Assembly (NCBI GenBank): GCA_033782935.1
Contig: JAWQEG010001306.1
Coordinates: 2,418,001 to 2,482,000 of the forward strand
Source: Petrolisthes cinctipes
Taxonomy: Eukaryota; Arthropoda; Malacostraca; Decapoda; Porcellanidae
Direction: 5' to 3'
Length of the DNA stretch: 64,000 nucleotides
The notes under the pieces are model-generated. The model worked only from the letters and a program-made list of their open reading frames with translations. It was not told the DNA's origin and did no database searches. The first letter of the stretch is position 1. Each line of letters starts with the position of its first letter. Both the position numbers and the translations under genes were made by a program. Below, piece by piece: positions 34,328 to 47,615 of the stretch.

Positions 34328-36595
34328 ATCTTCTGTACCCGTTTATATCTCAAATTCAGGCTCAAAACACCCGAAAATTCAATATTTTGGGGTCCCAGAA
34401 GCAATCTGTACATGCCTACACAGTGCTAGAATATTTTCAAAATATAGGCTAAAAACATGCTAAAAATCGACATTTTAGGTGCCAAAAAATCGATATCTCA
34501 AATTCAGTCCCAAAACACCCGAAAATTCGATACTTAGAGGTCCCAGAAGGTATCTGTACATGCCTACTCCGTGTTAGACTATTTTCAAAATACAGGCCAA
34601 AAACATACTGAAAATCGATCTTTTAGGTGCACAAAAGTCGATATGTGCATGCATCTTCTGTACCCGTTTATATCTCAAATTCTGGCCCTAAACACCCGAA
34701 AATTCGATATTTTGGGGTCCCAGAAGCGATCTGTACATGCCTACTCCGTGTTAGAGTATTTCCAAAATTCAGGCCCAAAACATGCTGAAAATCGATATTT
34801 TTGGTGCCCAAAGTCAATATGTGCATGTATCTTCTGTACCCGTTTATATCTCAAATTCAGGCTCAAAACACCCGAAAATTCAATATTTTGGGGTCCCAGA
34901 AGCAATCTGTACATGCCTACACAGTGCTAGAATATTTTCAAAATATAGGCTAAAAACATGCTAAAAATCGACATTTTAGGTGCCAAAAAATCGATATCTC
35001 AGATTCAGTCCCAAAACACCCGAAAATTCGTTATTTAGAGGTCCCAGAAGGTATCTGTACATGCCTACTCCGTGTTAGAGTATTTTCAAAATACAGGCCA
35101 AAAACATACTGAAAATCGATCTTTTAGGTGCCCAAAAGTCGATATGTGCATGCATCTTCTGTACCCGTTTATATCTCAAATTCTGGCCTTAAACACCCGA
35201 AAATTCGATATTTTGGGGTCCCAGAAGCGATCTGTACATGCCTACTCCGTGTTAGAGTATTTTCAAAATTCAGGCCCAAAACATGTAGAAAATCGATATT
35301 TTTGGTGCCCAAAGTCAATATGTGCATGTATCTTCTGTACCCGTTTATATCTCAAATTCAGGCTCAAAACACCCGAAAATTCATTATTTTGGGGTCCCAG
35401 AAGCAATCTGTACATGCCTACTCAGTGCTAGAATATTTTCAAAATATAGGCTAAAAACATGCAAAAAATCGATCTTTTAGGTGCCAAAAAGTCGATATCT
35501 CAAATTCAGTCCCAAAACACCCGAAAAATTCGATATTTAGGGGTCCCAGAAGCGATCTGTACATGCCTACTCCGTGTTAGAGTATTTTTAAAATACATGC
35601 TCAAAACATACTGAAAATCGATCTGTTAGGTGCACAAAAGTCGATATGTGCATGCATCTTCAGTACCCGTTTATATCTCAAACTCAGGCTCAAAACACCC
35701 GAAAATTCAATATTTTGGGGTCCCAGAAGCAATCTGTACATGCTTACTCAGTGTTAGAGTATTTTCAAAATACAGGCCCAAAACATGCTGAATATCGATA
35801 TTTTAGATGCCCAAAGTCAATATGTGCATGTATCTTCTGTACCCGTTTATATCTCAAATTCAGGCTCAAAACACCCGAAAATTCAATATTTTGGGGTCCC
35901 AGAAGCAATCTGTACATGCCTACACAGTGCTAGAATATTTTCAAAATATAGGCTAAAAACATGCTAAAAATCGACATTTTAGGTGCCAAAAAATCGATAT
36001 CTCAAATTCAGTCCCAAAACACCCGAAAATTCGATATTTAGAGGTCCCAGAAGGTATCTGTACATGTCTACTCCGTGTTAGAGTATTTTCAAAATACAGG
36101 CCAAAAACATACTGAAAATCGATCTTTTAGGTGCCCAAAAGTCGATATGTGCATGCATCTTCTGTACCCTTTTATATCTCAAATTCTGGCCCTAAACACC
36201 CGAAAATTCGATATTTTGGGGTCCCAGAAGCGATCTATACATGCCTACTCCGTGTTAGAGTATTTTTTAAAATTCAGGCCCAAAACATGCTGAAAATCGA
36301 TCTTTTAGGTGCACAAAAGTCGATATGTGCATGCATCTTCAGTACCCGTTTATATCTCAAATTCAGGCTCAAAACACCCGAAAATTCTATATTTTCGGGT
36401 CCCAGAAGCGATCTGTACATGCCTACTCCGTGTTAGAGTATTTTCAAAATTCAGGCCCAAAACATGCTGAAAATCGATATTTTTGGTGCCCAAAGTCAAT
36501 ATGTGCATGTATCTTCTGTACCCGTTTATATCTCAAATTCAGGCTCAAAACACCCGAAAATTCAATATTTTGGGGTCCCAGAAGCAATCTGTACA
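34328..36595 (+). repeat. 2182-bp tandem duplication, copy 2
   Basis: Repeats copy 1 from A2 34571 onward: A2B2C1 34571; A2B2C2 35072; A1B1C1 from about 35574; A2 36075, B/A1 hybrid 36252, B2 36430. Small differences from copy 1 include ggccttaaac at about 35186, catgtagaaa at about 35283, tacccttttat at about 36166, an extra T in the hybrid (178 bp), and the 10-bp deletion at the end of the last B2. Confidence 0.86.
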
Positions 36596-39500
36596 GTGCT
36601 AGAATATTTTCAAAATAAAGGCTAAAACATGCAAAAAATCGATCTTTTAGGTGCCAAAAAGTCGATATCTCAAATTCAGTCCCAAAACACCCGAAAATTC
36701 GATATTTAGGGGTCCCAGAAGCGATCTGTACATGCCTACTCCGTGTTAGAGTATTTTCAAAATACATGCTCAAAACATACTGAAAATCGATCTGTTAGGT
36801 GCACAAAAGTCGATATGTGCATGCATCTTCAGTACCCGTTTATATCTCAAACTCAGGCTTAAAACACCCGAAAATTCAATATTTTGGGGTCCCAGAATCA
36901 ATCTGTACATGCTTACTCAGTGTTAGAGTATTTTCAAAATACAGGCCCAAAACATGCTGAAAATCGATATTTTAGATGCCCAAAGTCAATAAGTGCATGT
37001 ATCTTCTGTACCCGTTTATATCTCAAATTCAGGCTCAAAACACCCGAAAATTCAATATTTTGGGGTCCCAGAAGCAATCTGTACATGCCTACACAGTGCT
37101 AGAATATTTTCAAAATATAGGCTAAAAACATGCTTAAAATCGACATTTTAGGTGCCAAAAAATCGATATCTCAAATTCAGTCGCAAAACACCCGAAAATT
37201 CGATATTTAGAGGTCCCAGAAGGTATCTGTACATGTCTACTCCGTGTTAGAGTATTTTCAAAATACAGGCCAAAAACATACTGAAAATCGATCTTTTAGG
37301 TGCCCAAAAGTCGATATGTGCATGCATCTTCTGTACCCGTTTATATCTCAAATTCTGGCCCTAAACACCCGAAAATTCGATATTTTGGGGTCCCAGAAGC
37401 GATCTGTACATGCCTACTCCGTGTTAGAGTATTTTCAAAATTCAGGCCCAACACATGCTGAAAATCGATATTTTAGGTGCCCAAAAGTCGATATGTGCAT
37501 GCATCTTCTGTACCCGTTTATATCTCAAATTCTGGCCCTAAACACCCGAAAATTCGATATTTTGGGGTCCCAGAAGCGATCTGTACATGCCTACTCCGTG
37601 TTAGAGTATTTTCAAAATTCAGGCCCAAAACATGCTGAAAATCGATATTTTTGGTGCCCAAAGTCAATATGTGCATGTATCTTCTGTACCCGTTTATATC
37701 TCAAATTCAGGCTCAAAACACCCGAAAATTCAATATTTTGGGGTCCCAGAAGCAATCTGTACATGCCTACTCAGTGCTAGAATATTTTCAAAATATAGGC
37801 TAAAAACATGCTAAAAATCGATCTTTTAGGTGCCAAAAAGTCGATATCTCAAATTCAGTCCCAAAACACCCGAAAATTCGATATGTAGGGGTCCCAGAAG
37901 CGATCTGTACATGCCTACTCCGTGTTAGAGTATTTTCAAAATACAGGCCCAAAACATGCTGAAAATCGATCTTTTAGGTGCACAAAAGTCGATATGTGCA
38001 TGCATCTTCAGTACCCTTTTATATCTCAAATTCAGGCTCAAAACACCCGAAAATTCAATATTTTGGGGTCCCAGAAGCAATCTGTACATGCCTACTCAGT
38101 GTTAGAGTATTTTCAAAATACAGGCCCAAAACATGCTGAAAATCGATATTTTAGATGCCCAAAGTCAATATGTGCATGTATCTTCTGTACCCGTTTATAT
38201 CTCAAATTCAGGCTCAAAACACCCGAAAATTCAATATTTTGGGGTCCCAGAAGCAATCTGTACATGCCTACACAGTGCTAGAATATTTTCAAAATATAGG
38301 CTAAAAACATGCTAAAAATCGATATTATAGGTGCCAAAAAATCGATATCTCAAATTCAGTCCCATAACACCCGAAAATTCGATATTTAGAGGTCCCAGAA
38401 GGTATCTGTACATGCCTACTCCGTGTTAGAGTATTTTCAAAATACAGGCCAAAAACATACTGAAAATCGATCTTTTAGGTGCCCAAAAGTCGATATGTGC
38501 ATGCATCTTCTGTACCCGTTTATATCTCAATTTCTGGCCCTAAACACCCGAAAATTCGATATTTTGGGGTCCCAGAAGCGATCTGTACATGCCTACTCCG
38601 TGTTAAAGTATTTTCAAAATTCAGGCCCAAAACATGCTGAAAATCGATATTTTTGGTGCCCAAAGTCAATATGTGCATGTATCTTCTGTACCCGTTTATA
38701 TCTCAAATTCAGGCTCAAAACACCCGAAAATTCAATATTTTGGGGTCCCAGAAGCAATCTGTACATGCCTACTCAGTGCTAGAATATTTTCAAAATATAG
38801 GCTAAAAACATGCAAAAAATCGATCTTTTAGGTGCCAAAAAGTCGATATCTCAAATTCAGTCCCAAAACACCCGAAAATTCGATATTTAGAGGTCCCAGA
38901 AGGTATCTGTACATGCCTACTCCGTGTTAGAGTATTTTCAAAATACATGCCAAAAACATACTGAAAATCGATCTTTTAGGTGCCCAAAAGTCGATATGTG
39001 CATGCATCTTCTGTATCCGTTTATATCTCAAATTCTGGCCCTAAACACCCGAAAATTCGATATTTTGGGGTCCCAGAAGCGATCTGTACATGCCTACTCC
39101 GTGTTAGAGTATTTTCAAAATTCAGGCCCAAAACATGCTGAAAATCGATATTTTTGGTGCCCAAAGTTAATATGTGCATGTATCTTCTGTACCCGTTTAT
39201 ATCTCAAATTCATGCTCAAAACACCCGAAAATTCAATATTTTGGGGTCCCAGAAGCAATCTGTACATGCCTACTCAGTGCTAGAATATTTTCAAAATATA
39301 GGCTAAAAACATGCTAAAAATCGATCTTTTAGGTGCCAAAAAGTCAATATCTCAAATTCAGTCCCAAAACACCCGAAAATTCGTTATTTAAGGGTCCCAG
39401 AAGGTATCTGTACATGCCTACTCCGTGTTAGAGTATTTTCAAAATACATGCTCAAAACATACTGAAAATCGATCTGTTAGGTGCACAAAAGTCGATATGT

Positions 39501-39601
39501 GCATGCATCTTCAGTACCCGTTTATATCTCAAATTCAGGCTCAAAACACCCGAAAATTCAATATTTTGGGGTCCCAGAAGCAATCTGTACATGCCTACTC
39601 A
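36596..39601 (+). repeat. Array block: mixed trimers
   Basis: Order: C2 36596 (147 bp, one A short); A1B1C1 36743; A2 37244, A2-like hybrid 37421, B2 37598, C2 37774; B/A1 hybrid 37922, B1, C1; A2B2C2 38423; A2B2C2 38924; A1 39425. The 37244-37921 unit is a tetramer of 678 bp. Confidence 0.8.
37421..37597 (+). repeat. Hybrid B2/A2 monomer
   Basis: Head of B2 type (attcaggcccaacacatgctg, cgatatttt) and then A2 (aggtgcccaaaagtcg, ctggccctaaac, gcgatctg). It lies between A2 and B2 in a 678-bp tetramer. Confidence 0.78.
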
Positions 39602-40927
39602 GTGTTAGAGTATTTTCAAAATACAGGCCCAAAACATGCTGAAAATCGATATTTTAGATGCCCAAAGTCAATATGTGCATGTATCTTCTGTACCCGTTTA
39701 TATCTCAAATTCAGGCTCAAAACACCCGAAAATTCAATATTTTGGGGTCCCAGAAGCAATCTGTACATGCCTACAAAGTGCTAGAATATTTTCAAAATAT
39801 AGGCTAAAAACATGCTAAAAATCGATCTTTTAGGTGCCAAAAATTCGATATCTCAAATTCAGTCCCAAAACACCCGAAAATTCGATATTTAGGGGTCCCA
39901 GAAGCGATCTGTACATGCCTACTCCGTGTTAGAGTATTTTCAAAATACATGCTCAAAACATACTGAAAATCGATCTTTTAGATGCACAAAAGTCGATATG
40001 TGCATGCATCTTCAGTACCCGTTTATATCTCAAATTCAGGCTCAAAACACCCGAAAATTCAATATTTTGGGGTCCCAGAAGCAATCTGTACATGCCTACT
40101 CAGTGTTAGAGTATTTTCAAAATACAGGCCCAAAACATGTTGAAAATCGATATTTTAGATGCCCAAAGTCAATATGTGCATGTATCTTCTGTACCCGTTT
40201 ATATCTCAAATTCAGGCTCAAAACACCCGAAAATTCAATATTTTGGGGTCCCAAAAGCAATCTGTACATGCCTACTCAGTGCTAGAATATTTTCAAAATA
40301 TAGGCTAAAAACATGCTAAAAATCGATCTTTTAGGTGCCAAAAAGTCGATATCTCAAATTCAGTCCCAAAACACCCGAAAATTCGATATTTAGGGTTCCC
40401 AGAAGCGATCTGTACATGCCTACTTCGTGTTATAGTATTTTCAAAATACATGCTCAAAACATACTGAAAATCGATCTTTTAGGTGCACAAAGTCAATATG
40501 TGCATGTATCTTCTGTACCCGTTTATATCTCAAATTCAGGCTCAAAACACCCGAAAATTCAATATTTTGGGGTCCCAGAAGCAATCTGTACATGCCTACA
40601 CAGTGCTAGAATATTTTCAAAATATAGGCTAAAAACATGCTAAAAATCGACATTTTAGGTGCCAAAAAATCGATATCTCAAATTCAGTCCCAAAACACCC
40701 GAAAATTCGATATTTAGAGGTCCCAGAAGGTATCTGTACATGCCTACTCCGTGTTAGAGTATTTTCAAAATACAGGCCAAAAACATACTGAAAATCGATC
40801 TTTTAGGTGCCCAAAAGTCGATATGTGCATGCATCTTCTGTACCCGTTTATATCTCAAATTCTGGCCCTAAACACCCGAAAATTCGATATTTTGGGGTCC
40901 CAGAAGCGATCTGTACATGCCTACTCC
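39602..40927 (+). repeat. 1326-bp tandem duplication, copy 1
   Basis: Order: B1 39602 ending in ctacaaagtg, C2; A1B1C2 39926; A1/B1 hybrid 40427, C1 40603; A2 40751. The length is 176+148+501+324+177 = 1326. Minor differences from copy 2: ttagatgcac near 39980, catgttg near 40137 and tcccaaaagc near 40250. Confidence 0.87.
40427..40602 (+). repeat. Hybrid A1/B1 monomer, first of three copies
   Basis: A1 head (atacatgctcaaaacatactg, aggtgcac) joined to a B tail (aaagtcaatatgtgcatgtatcttctg), 176 bp, followed directly by C1. It also has cttcgtgttatag at its start. Copies at 41753-41928 and 43756-43931 mark the 1326- and 2003-bp duplications. Confidence 0.84.
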
Positions 40928-42930
40928 GTGTTAGAGTATTTTCAAAATACAGGCCCAAAACATGCTGAAAATCGATATTTTAGATGCCCAAAGTCAATAT
41001 GTGCATGTATCTTCTGTACCCGTTTATATCTCAAATTCAGGCTCAAAACACCCGAAAATTCAATATTTTGGGGTCCCAGAAGCAATCTGTACATGCCTAC
41101 AAAGTGCTAGAATATTTTCAAAATATAGGCTAAAAACATGCTAAAAATCGATCTTTTAGGTGCCAAAAATTCGATATCTCAAATTCAGTCCCAAAACACC
41201 CGAAAATTCGATATTTAGGGGTCCCAGAAGCGATCTGTACATGCCTACTCCGTGTTAGAGTATTTTCAAAATACATGCTCAAAACATACTGAAAATCGAT
41301 CTTTTAGGTGCACAAAAGTCGATATGTGCATGCATCTTCAGTACCCGTTTATATCTCAAATTCAGGCTCAAAACACCCGAAAATTCAATATTTTGGGGTC
41401 CCAGAAGCAATCTGTACATGCCTACTCAGTGTTAGAGTATTTTCAAAATACAGGCCCAAAACATGCTGAAAATCGATATTTTAGATGCCCAAAGTCAATA
41501 TGTGCATGTATCTTCTGTACCCGTTTATATCTCAAATTCAGGCTCAAAACACCCGAAAATTCAATATTTTGGGGTCCCAGAAGCAATCTGTACATGCCTA
41601 CTCAGTGCTAGAATATTTTCAAAATATAGGCTAAAAACATGCTAAAAATCGATCTTTTAGGTGCCAAAAAGTCGATATCTCAAATTCAGTCCCAAAACAC
41701 CCGAAAATTCGATATTTAGGGTTCCCAGAAGCGATCTGTACATGCCTACTTCGTGTTATAGTATTTTCAAAATACATGCTCAAAACATACTGAAAATCGA
41801 TCTTTTAGGTGCACAAAGTCAATATGTGCATGTATCTTCTGTACCCGTTTATATCTCAAATTCAGGCTCAAAACACCCGAAAATTCAATATTTTGGGGTC
41901 CCAGAAGCAATCTGTACATGCCTACACAGTGCTAGAATATTTTCAAAATATAGGCTAAAAACATGCTAAAAATCGACATTTTAGGTGCCAAAAAATCGAT
42001 ATCTCAAATTCAGTCCCAAAACACCCGAAAATTCGATATTTAGAGGTCCCAGAAGGTATCTGTACATGCCTACTCCGTGTTAGAGTATTTTCAAAATACA
42101 GGCCAAAAACATACTGAAAATCGATCTTTTAGGTGCCCAAAAGTCGATATGTGCATGCATCTTCTGTACCCGTTTATATCTCAAATTCTGGCCCTAAACA
42201 CCCGAAAATTCGATATTTTGGGGTCCCAGAAGCGATCTGTACATGCCTACTCCGTGTTAGAGTATTTTCAAAATTCAGGCCCAAAACATGCTGAAAATCG
42301 ATATTTTTGGTGCCCAAAGTCAATATGTGCATGTATCTTCTGTACCCGTTTATATTTCAAATTCAGGCTCAAAACACCCGAAAATTCAATATTTTGGGGT
42401 CCCAGAAGCAATCTGTACATGCCTACACAGTGCTAGAATATTTTCAAAATATAGGCTAAAAACATGCTAAAAATCGACATTTTAGGTGCCAAAAAATCGA
42501 TATCTCAAATTCAGTCCCAAAACACCCGAAAATTCGATATTTAGAGGTCCCAGAAGGTATCTGTACATGCCTACTCCGTGTTAGAGTATTTTAAAAATAC
42601 AGGCCAAAAACATACTGAAAATCGATCTTTTAGGTGCCCAAAAGTCGATATGTGCATGCATCTTCTGTACCCGTTTATATCTCAAATTCTGGCCCTAAAC
42701 ACCCGACAATTCGATATTTTGGGGTCCCAGAAGCGATCTGTACATGCCTACTCCGTGTTAGAGTATTTTCAAAATTCAGGCCCAAAACATGCTGAAAATC
42801 GATATTTTTGGTGCCCAAAGTCAATATGTGCATGTATCTTCTGTACCCGTTTATATCTCAAATTCAGGCTCAAAACACCCGAAAATTCAATATTTTGGGG
42901 TCCCAGAAGCAATCTGTACATGCCTACTCA
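40928..42930 (+). repeat. 1326-bp copy 2, nested in 2003-bp copy 1
   Basis: Order: B1 40928, C2; A1B1C2 41252; A1/B1 hybrid 41753, C1; A2B2C1 42077; A2B2 42578. Bases 40928-42253 repeat 39602-40927, including ctacaaagtg and cttcgtgttatag. The whole interval is then matched at an offset of 2003 by 42931-44933. Two amplification steps with different breakpoints therefore overlap here. Confidence 0.86.
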
Positions 42931-44933
42931 GTGTTAGAGTATTTTCAAAATACAGGCCCAAAACATGCTGAAAATCGATATTTTAGATGCCCAAAGTCAA
43001 TATGTGCATGTATCTTCTGTACCCGTTTATATCTCAAATTCAGGCTCAAAACACCAGAAAATTCAATATTTTGGGGTCCCAGAAGCAATCTGTACATGCC
43101 TACACAGTGCTAGAATATTTTCAAAATATAGGCTAAAAACATGCTATAAATCGATCTTTTAGGTGCCAAAAATTCGATATCTCAAATTCAGTCCCAAAAC
43201 ACCCGAAAATTCGATATTTAGGGGTCCCAGAAGCGATCTGTACATGCCTACTCCGTGTTAGAGTATTTTCAAAATACATGCTCAAAACATACTGAAAATC
43301 GATCTTTTAGGTGCACAAAAGTCGATATGTGCATGCATCTTCAGTACCCGTTTATATCTCAAATTCAGGCTCAAAACACCCAAAAATTCAATATTTTGGG
43401 GTCCCAGAAGCAATCTGTACATGCCTACTCAGTGTTAGAGTATTTTCAAAATACAGGTCCAAAACATGCTGAAAATCGATATTTTAGATGCCCAAAGTCA
43501 ATATGTGCATGTATCTTCTGTACCCGTTTATATCTCAAATTCAGGCTCAAAACACCCGAAAATTCAATATTTTGGGGTCCCAGAAGCAATCTGTACATGC
43601 CTACTCAGTGCTAGAATATTTTCAAAATATAGGCTAAAAACATGCTAAAAATCGATCTTTTAGGTGCCAAAAAGTCGATATCTCAAATTCAGTCCCAAAA
43701 CACCCGAAAATTCGATATTTAGGGTTCCCAGAAGCGATCTGTACATGCCTACTTCGTGTTATAGTATTTTCAAAATACATGCTCAAAACATACTGAAAAT
43801 CGATCTTTTAGGTGCACAAAGTCAATATGTGCATGTATCTTCTGTACCCGTTTATATCTCAAATTCAGGCTCAAAACACCCGAAAATTCAATATTTTGGG
43901 GTCCCAGAAGCAATCTGTACATGCCTACACAGTGCTAGAATATTTTCAAAATATAGGCTAAAAACATGCTAAAAATCGACATTTTAGGTGCCAAAAAATC
44001 GATATCTCAAATTCAGTCCCAAAACACCCGAAAATTCGATATTTAGAGGTCCCAGAAGGTATCTGTACATGCCTACTCCGTGTTAGAGTATTTTCAAAAT
44101 ACAGGCCAAAAACATACTGAAAATCGATCTTTTAGGTGCCCAAAAGTCGATATGTGCATGCATCTTCTGTACCCGTTTATATCTCAAATTCTGGCCCTAA
44201 ACACCCGAAAATTCGATATTTTGGGGTCCCAGAAGCGATCTGTACATGCCTACTCCGTGTTAGAGTATTTTCAAAATTCAGGCCCAAAACATGCTGAAAA
44301 TCGATATTTTTGGTGCCCAAAGTCAATATGTGCATGTATCTTCTGTACCCGTTTATATTTCAAATTCAGGCTCAAAACACCCGAAAATTCAATATTTTGG
44401 GGTCCCAGAAGCAATCTGTACATGCCTACACAGTGCTAGAATATTTTCAAAATATAGGCTAAAAACATGCTAAAAATCGACATTTTAGGTGCCAAAAAAT
44501 CGATATCTCAAATTCAGTCCCAAAACACCCGAAAATTCGATATTTAGAGGTCCCAGAAGGTATCTGTACATGCCTACTCCGTGTTAGAGTATTTTAAAAA
44601 TACAGGCCAAAAACATACTGAAAATCGATCTTTTAGGTGCCCAAAAGTCGATATGTGCATGCATCTTCTGTACCCGTTTATATCTCAAATTCTGGCCCTA
44701 AACACCCGACAATTCGATATTTTGGGGTCCCAGAAGCGATCTGTACATGCCTACTCAGTGTTAGAGTATTTTCAAAATTCAGGCCCAAAACATGCTGAAA
44801 ATCGATATTTTTGGTGCCCAAAGTCAATATGTGCATGTATCTTCTGTACCCGTTTATATCTCAAATTCAGGCTCAAAACACCCGAAAATTCAATATTTTG
44901 GGGTCCCAGAAGCAATCTGTACATGCCTACTCA
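42931..44933 (+). repeat. 2003-bp tandem duplication, copy 2
   Basis: Order: B1 42931, C2 43107; A1B1C2 43255; A1/B1 hybrid 43756, C1; A2B2C1 44080; A2B2 44581. Shared private variants: cttcgtgttatag (about 43751), tatatttcaaattc (about 44356) and cccgacaattcg (about 44707). Differences include ctataaatcg at about 43145 and an A in place of C in ctactcagtg before 44758. Confidence 0.86.
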
Positions 44934-47615
44934 GTGCTAGAATATTTTCAAAATATAGGCTAAAAACATGCTAAAAATCGATCTTTTAGGTGCCAAAAAG
45001 TCAATATCTCAAATTCAGTCCCAAAACACCCGAAAATTCGATATTTAGGGGTCCCAGAAGCGATCTGTACATGCCTACTCCGTGTTAGAGTATTTTCAAA
45101 ATACATGCTCAAAACATACTGAAAATCGATCTTTTAGGTGCACAAAAGTCGATATGTGCATGCATCTTCAGTACCCGTTTATATCTCAAATTCAGGCTCA
45201 AAACACCCGAAAATTCAATATTTTGGGGTCCCAGAAGCAATCTGTACATGCCTACTCAGTGTTAGAGTATTTTCAAAATACAGGCCCAAAACATGCTGAA
45301 AATCGATATTTTAGATGCCCAAAGTCAATATGTGCATGTATCTTCTGTACCCGTTTATATCTCAAATTCAGGCTCAAAACACCCGAAAATTCAATATTTT
45401 GGGGTCCCAGAAGCAATCTGTACATGCCTACACAGTGCTAGAATATTTTCAAAATATAGGCTAAAAACATGCTATAAATCGATCTTTTAGGTGCCAAAAA
45501 TTCGATATCTCAAATTCAGTCCCAAAACACCCGAAAATTCGATATTTAGGGGTCCCAGAAGCGATCTGTACATGCCTACTCCGTGTTAGAGTATTTTCAA
45601 AATACATGCTCAAAACATACTGAAAATCGATCTTTTAGGTGCACAAAAGTCGATATGTGCATGCATTATAAGTACCCGTTTATATCTCAAATTCAGGCTC
45701 AAAACACCCGAAAATTCAATATTTTGGGGTCCCAGAAGCAATCTGTACATGCCTACTCAGTGTTAGAGTATTTTCAAAATACAGGCCCAAAACATGCTGA
45801 AAATCGATATTTTAGATGCCCAAAGTCAATATGTGCATGTATCTTCTGTACCCGTTTATATCTCAAATTCTGGCCCTAAACACCCGAAAATTCGATATTT
45901 TGGGGTCCCAGAAGCGATCTGTACATGCCTACTCCGTGTTAGAGTATTTTCAAAATTCAGGCCCAAAACATGCTGAAAATCGATATTTTTGGTGCCCAAA
46001 GTCAATATGTGCATGTATTTTCTGTACTCGTTTATATCTCAAATTCAGGCTCAAAACACCCGAAAATTCAATATTTTGGGGTCCCAGAAGCAATATGTAC
46101 ATGCCTACTCAGTGCTAGAATATTTTCAAAATATAGGCTAAAAACATGCTAAAAATCGATCTTTTAGGTGCCAAAAAGTCGATATCTCAAATTCAGTCCC
46201 AAAACACCCGAAAATTCGATATTTAGGGGTCCCAGAAGCGATCTGTACATGCCTACTCCGTGTTAGAGTATTTTTTAAAATTCAGGCCCAAAACATGCTG
46301 AAAATCGATATTCTAGATGCCCAAAGTCAATATTTGCATGTATCTTCTGTACCTGTTTATATCTCAAATTCAGGCTCAAAACACCCGAAAATTCAATATT
46401 TTGGGGTCCCAGAAGCAATCTGTACATGCCTACTCCGTGTTAGAGTATTTTCAAAATACATGCTCAAAACATACTGAAAATCGATCTTTTAGGTGCACAA
46501 AAGTCGATATGTGCATGCATCTTCAGTACCCGTTTATATCTCAAATTCAGGCTCAAAACACCCGAAAATTCAATATTTTGGGGTCCCAGAAGCAATCTGT
46601 ACATGCCTACTCAGTGTTAGAGTATTTTCAAAATACAGGCCCAAAACATGCTGAAAATCGATATTTTAGATGCCCAAAGTCAATATGTGCATGTATCTTC
46701 TGTACCCGTTTATATCTCAAATTCAGGCTCAAAACACCCGAAAATTCAATATTTTGGGGTCCCAGAAGCAATCTGTACATGCCTACACAGTGCTAGAATA
46801 TTTTCAAAATATAGGCTAAAAACATGCTAAAAATCGATCTTTTAGGTGCCAAAATTTCGATATCTCAAATTCAGTCCCAAAACACCCGAAAATTCGATAT
46901 TTAGGGGTCCCAGAAGCGATCTGTACATGCCTACTCCGTGTTAGAGTATTTTCAAAATACATGCTCAAAACATACTGAAAATCGATCTTTTAGGTGCACA
47001 AAAGTCGATATGTGCATGCATCTTCAGTACCCGTTTATATCTCAAATTCAGGCTCAAAACACCCGAAAATTCAATATTTTGGGGTCCCAGATGCAATCTG
47101 TACATGCCTACTCAGTGTTAGAGTATTTTCAAAATACAGGCCCAAAACATGCTGAAAATCGATATTTTAGATGCCCAAAGTCAATATGTGCATGTATCTT
47201 CTGTACCCGTTTATATCTCAAATTCAGGCTCAAAACACCCGAAAATTCAATATTTTGGGGTCCCAGAAGCAATCTGTACATGCCTACTCAGTGCTGGAAT
47301 ATTTTCAAAATATAGGCTAAAAACATGCTAAAAATCGATCTTTTAGGTGCCAAAAAATCGATATCTCAAATTCAGTCCCAAAACACCCGAAAATTCGATA
47401 TTTAGGGTTCCCAGAAGCGATCTGTACATGCCTACTCCGTGTTAGAGTATTTTCAAAATACAGGCCAAAAACATACTGAAAATCGATCTTTTAGGTGCCC
47501 AAAAGTCGATATGTGCATGCATCTTCTGTACCCGTTTATATCTCAAATTCTGGCCCTAAACACCCGAAAATTCGATATTTTGGGGTCCCAGAAGCGATCT
47601 GTACATGCCTACTCC
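44934..47615 (+). repeat. Array block: mixed trimers with hybrids
   Basis: Order: C2 44934; A1B1C2 45082; A1 45583, B1/A2 hybrid 45760, B2 45936, C2 46112; B1' 46260 (177 bp, with attttttaaaattc and gatattctag), A1 46437, B1 46614, C2 46790; A1B1C2 46938; A2 47439. B1' also occurs near 48117 and 53095. Confidence 0.8.
45760..45935 (+). repeat. Hybrid B1/A2 monomer
   Basis: B1 first half (atacaggccc, ttttagatgccc, gcatgtatc) and an A2 second half (ctggccctaaac, tcgatatttt, gcgatctg), followed by B2. Its switch lies in the same place as in the hybrid at 816, near the half-unit boundary. Confidence 0.8.
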
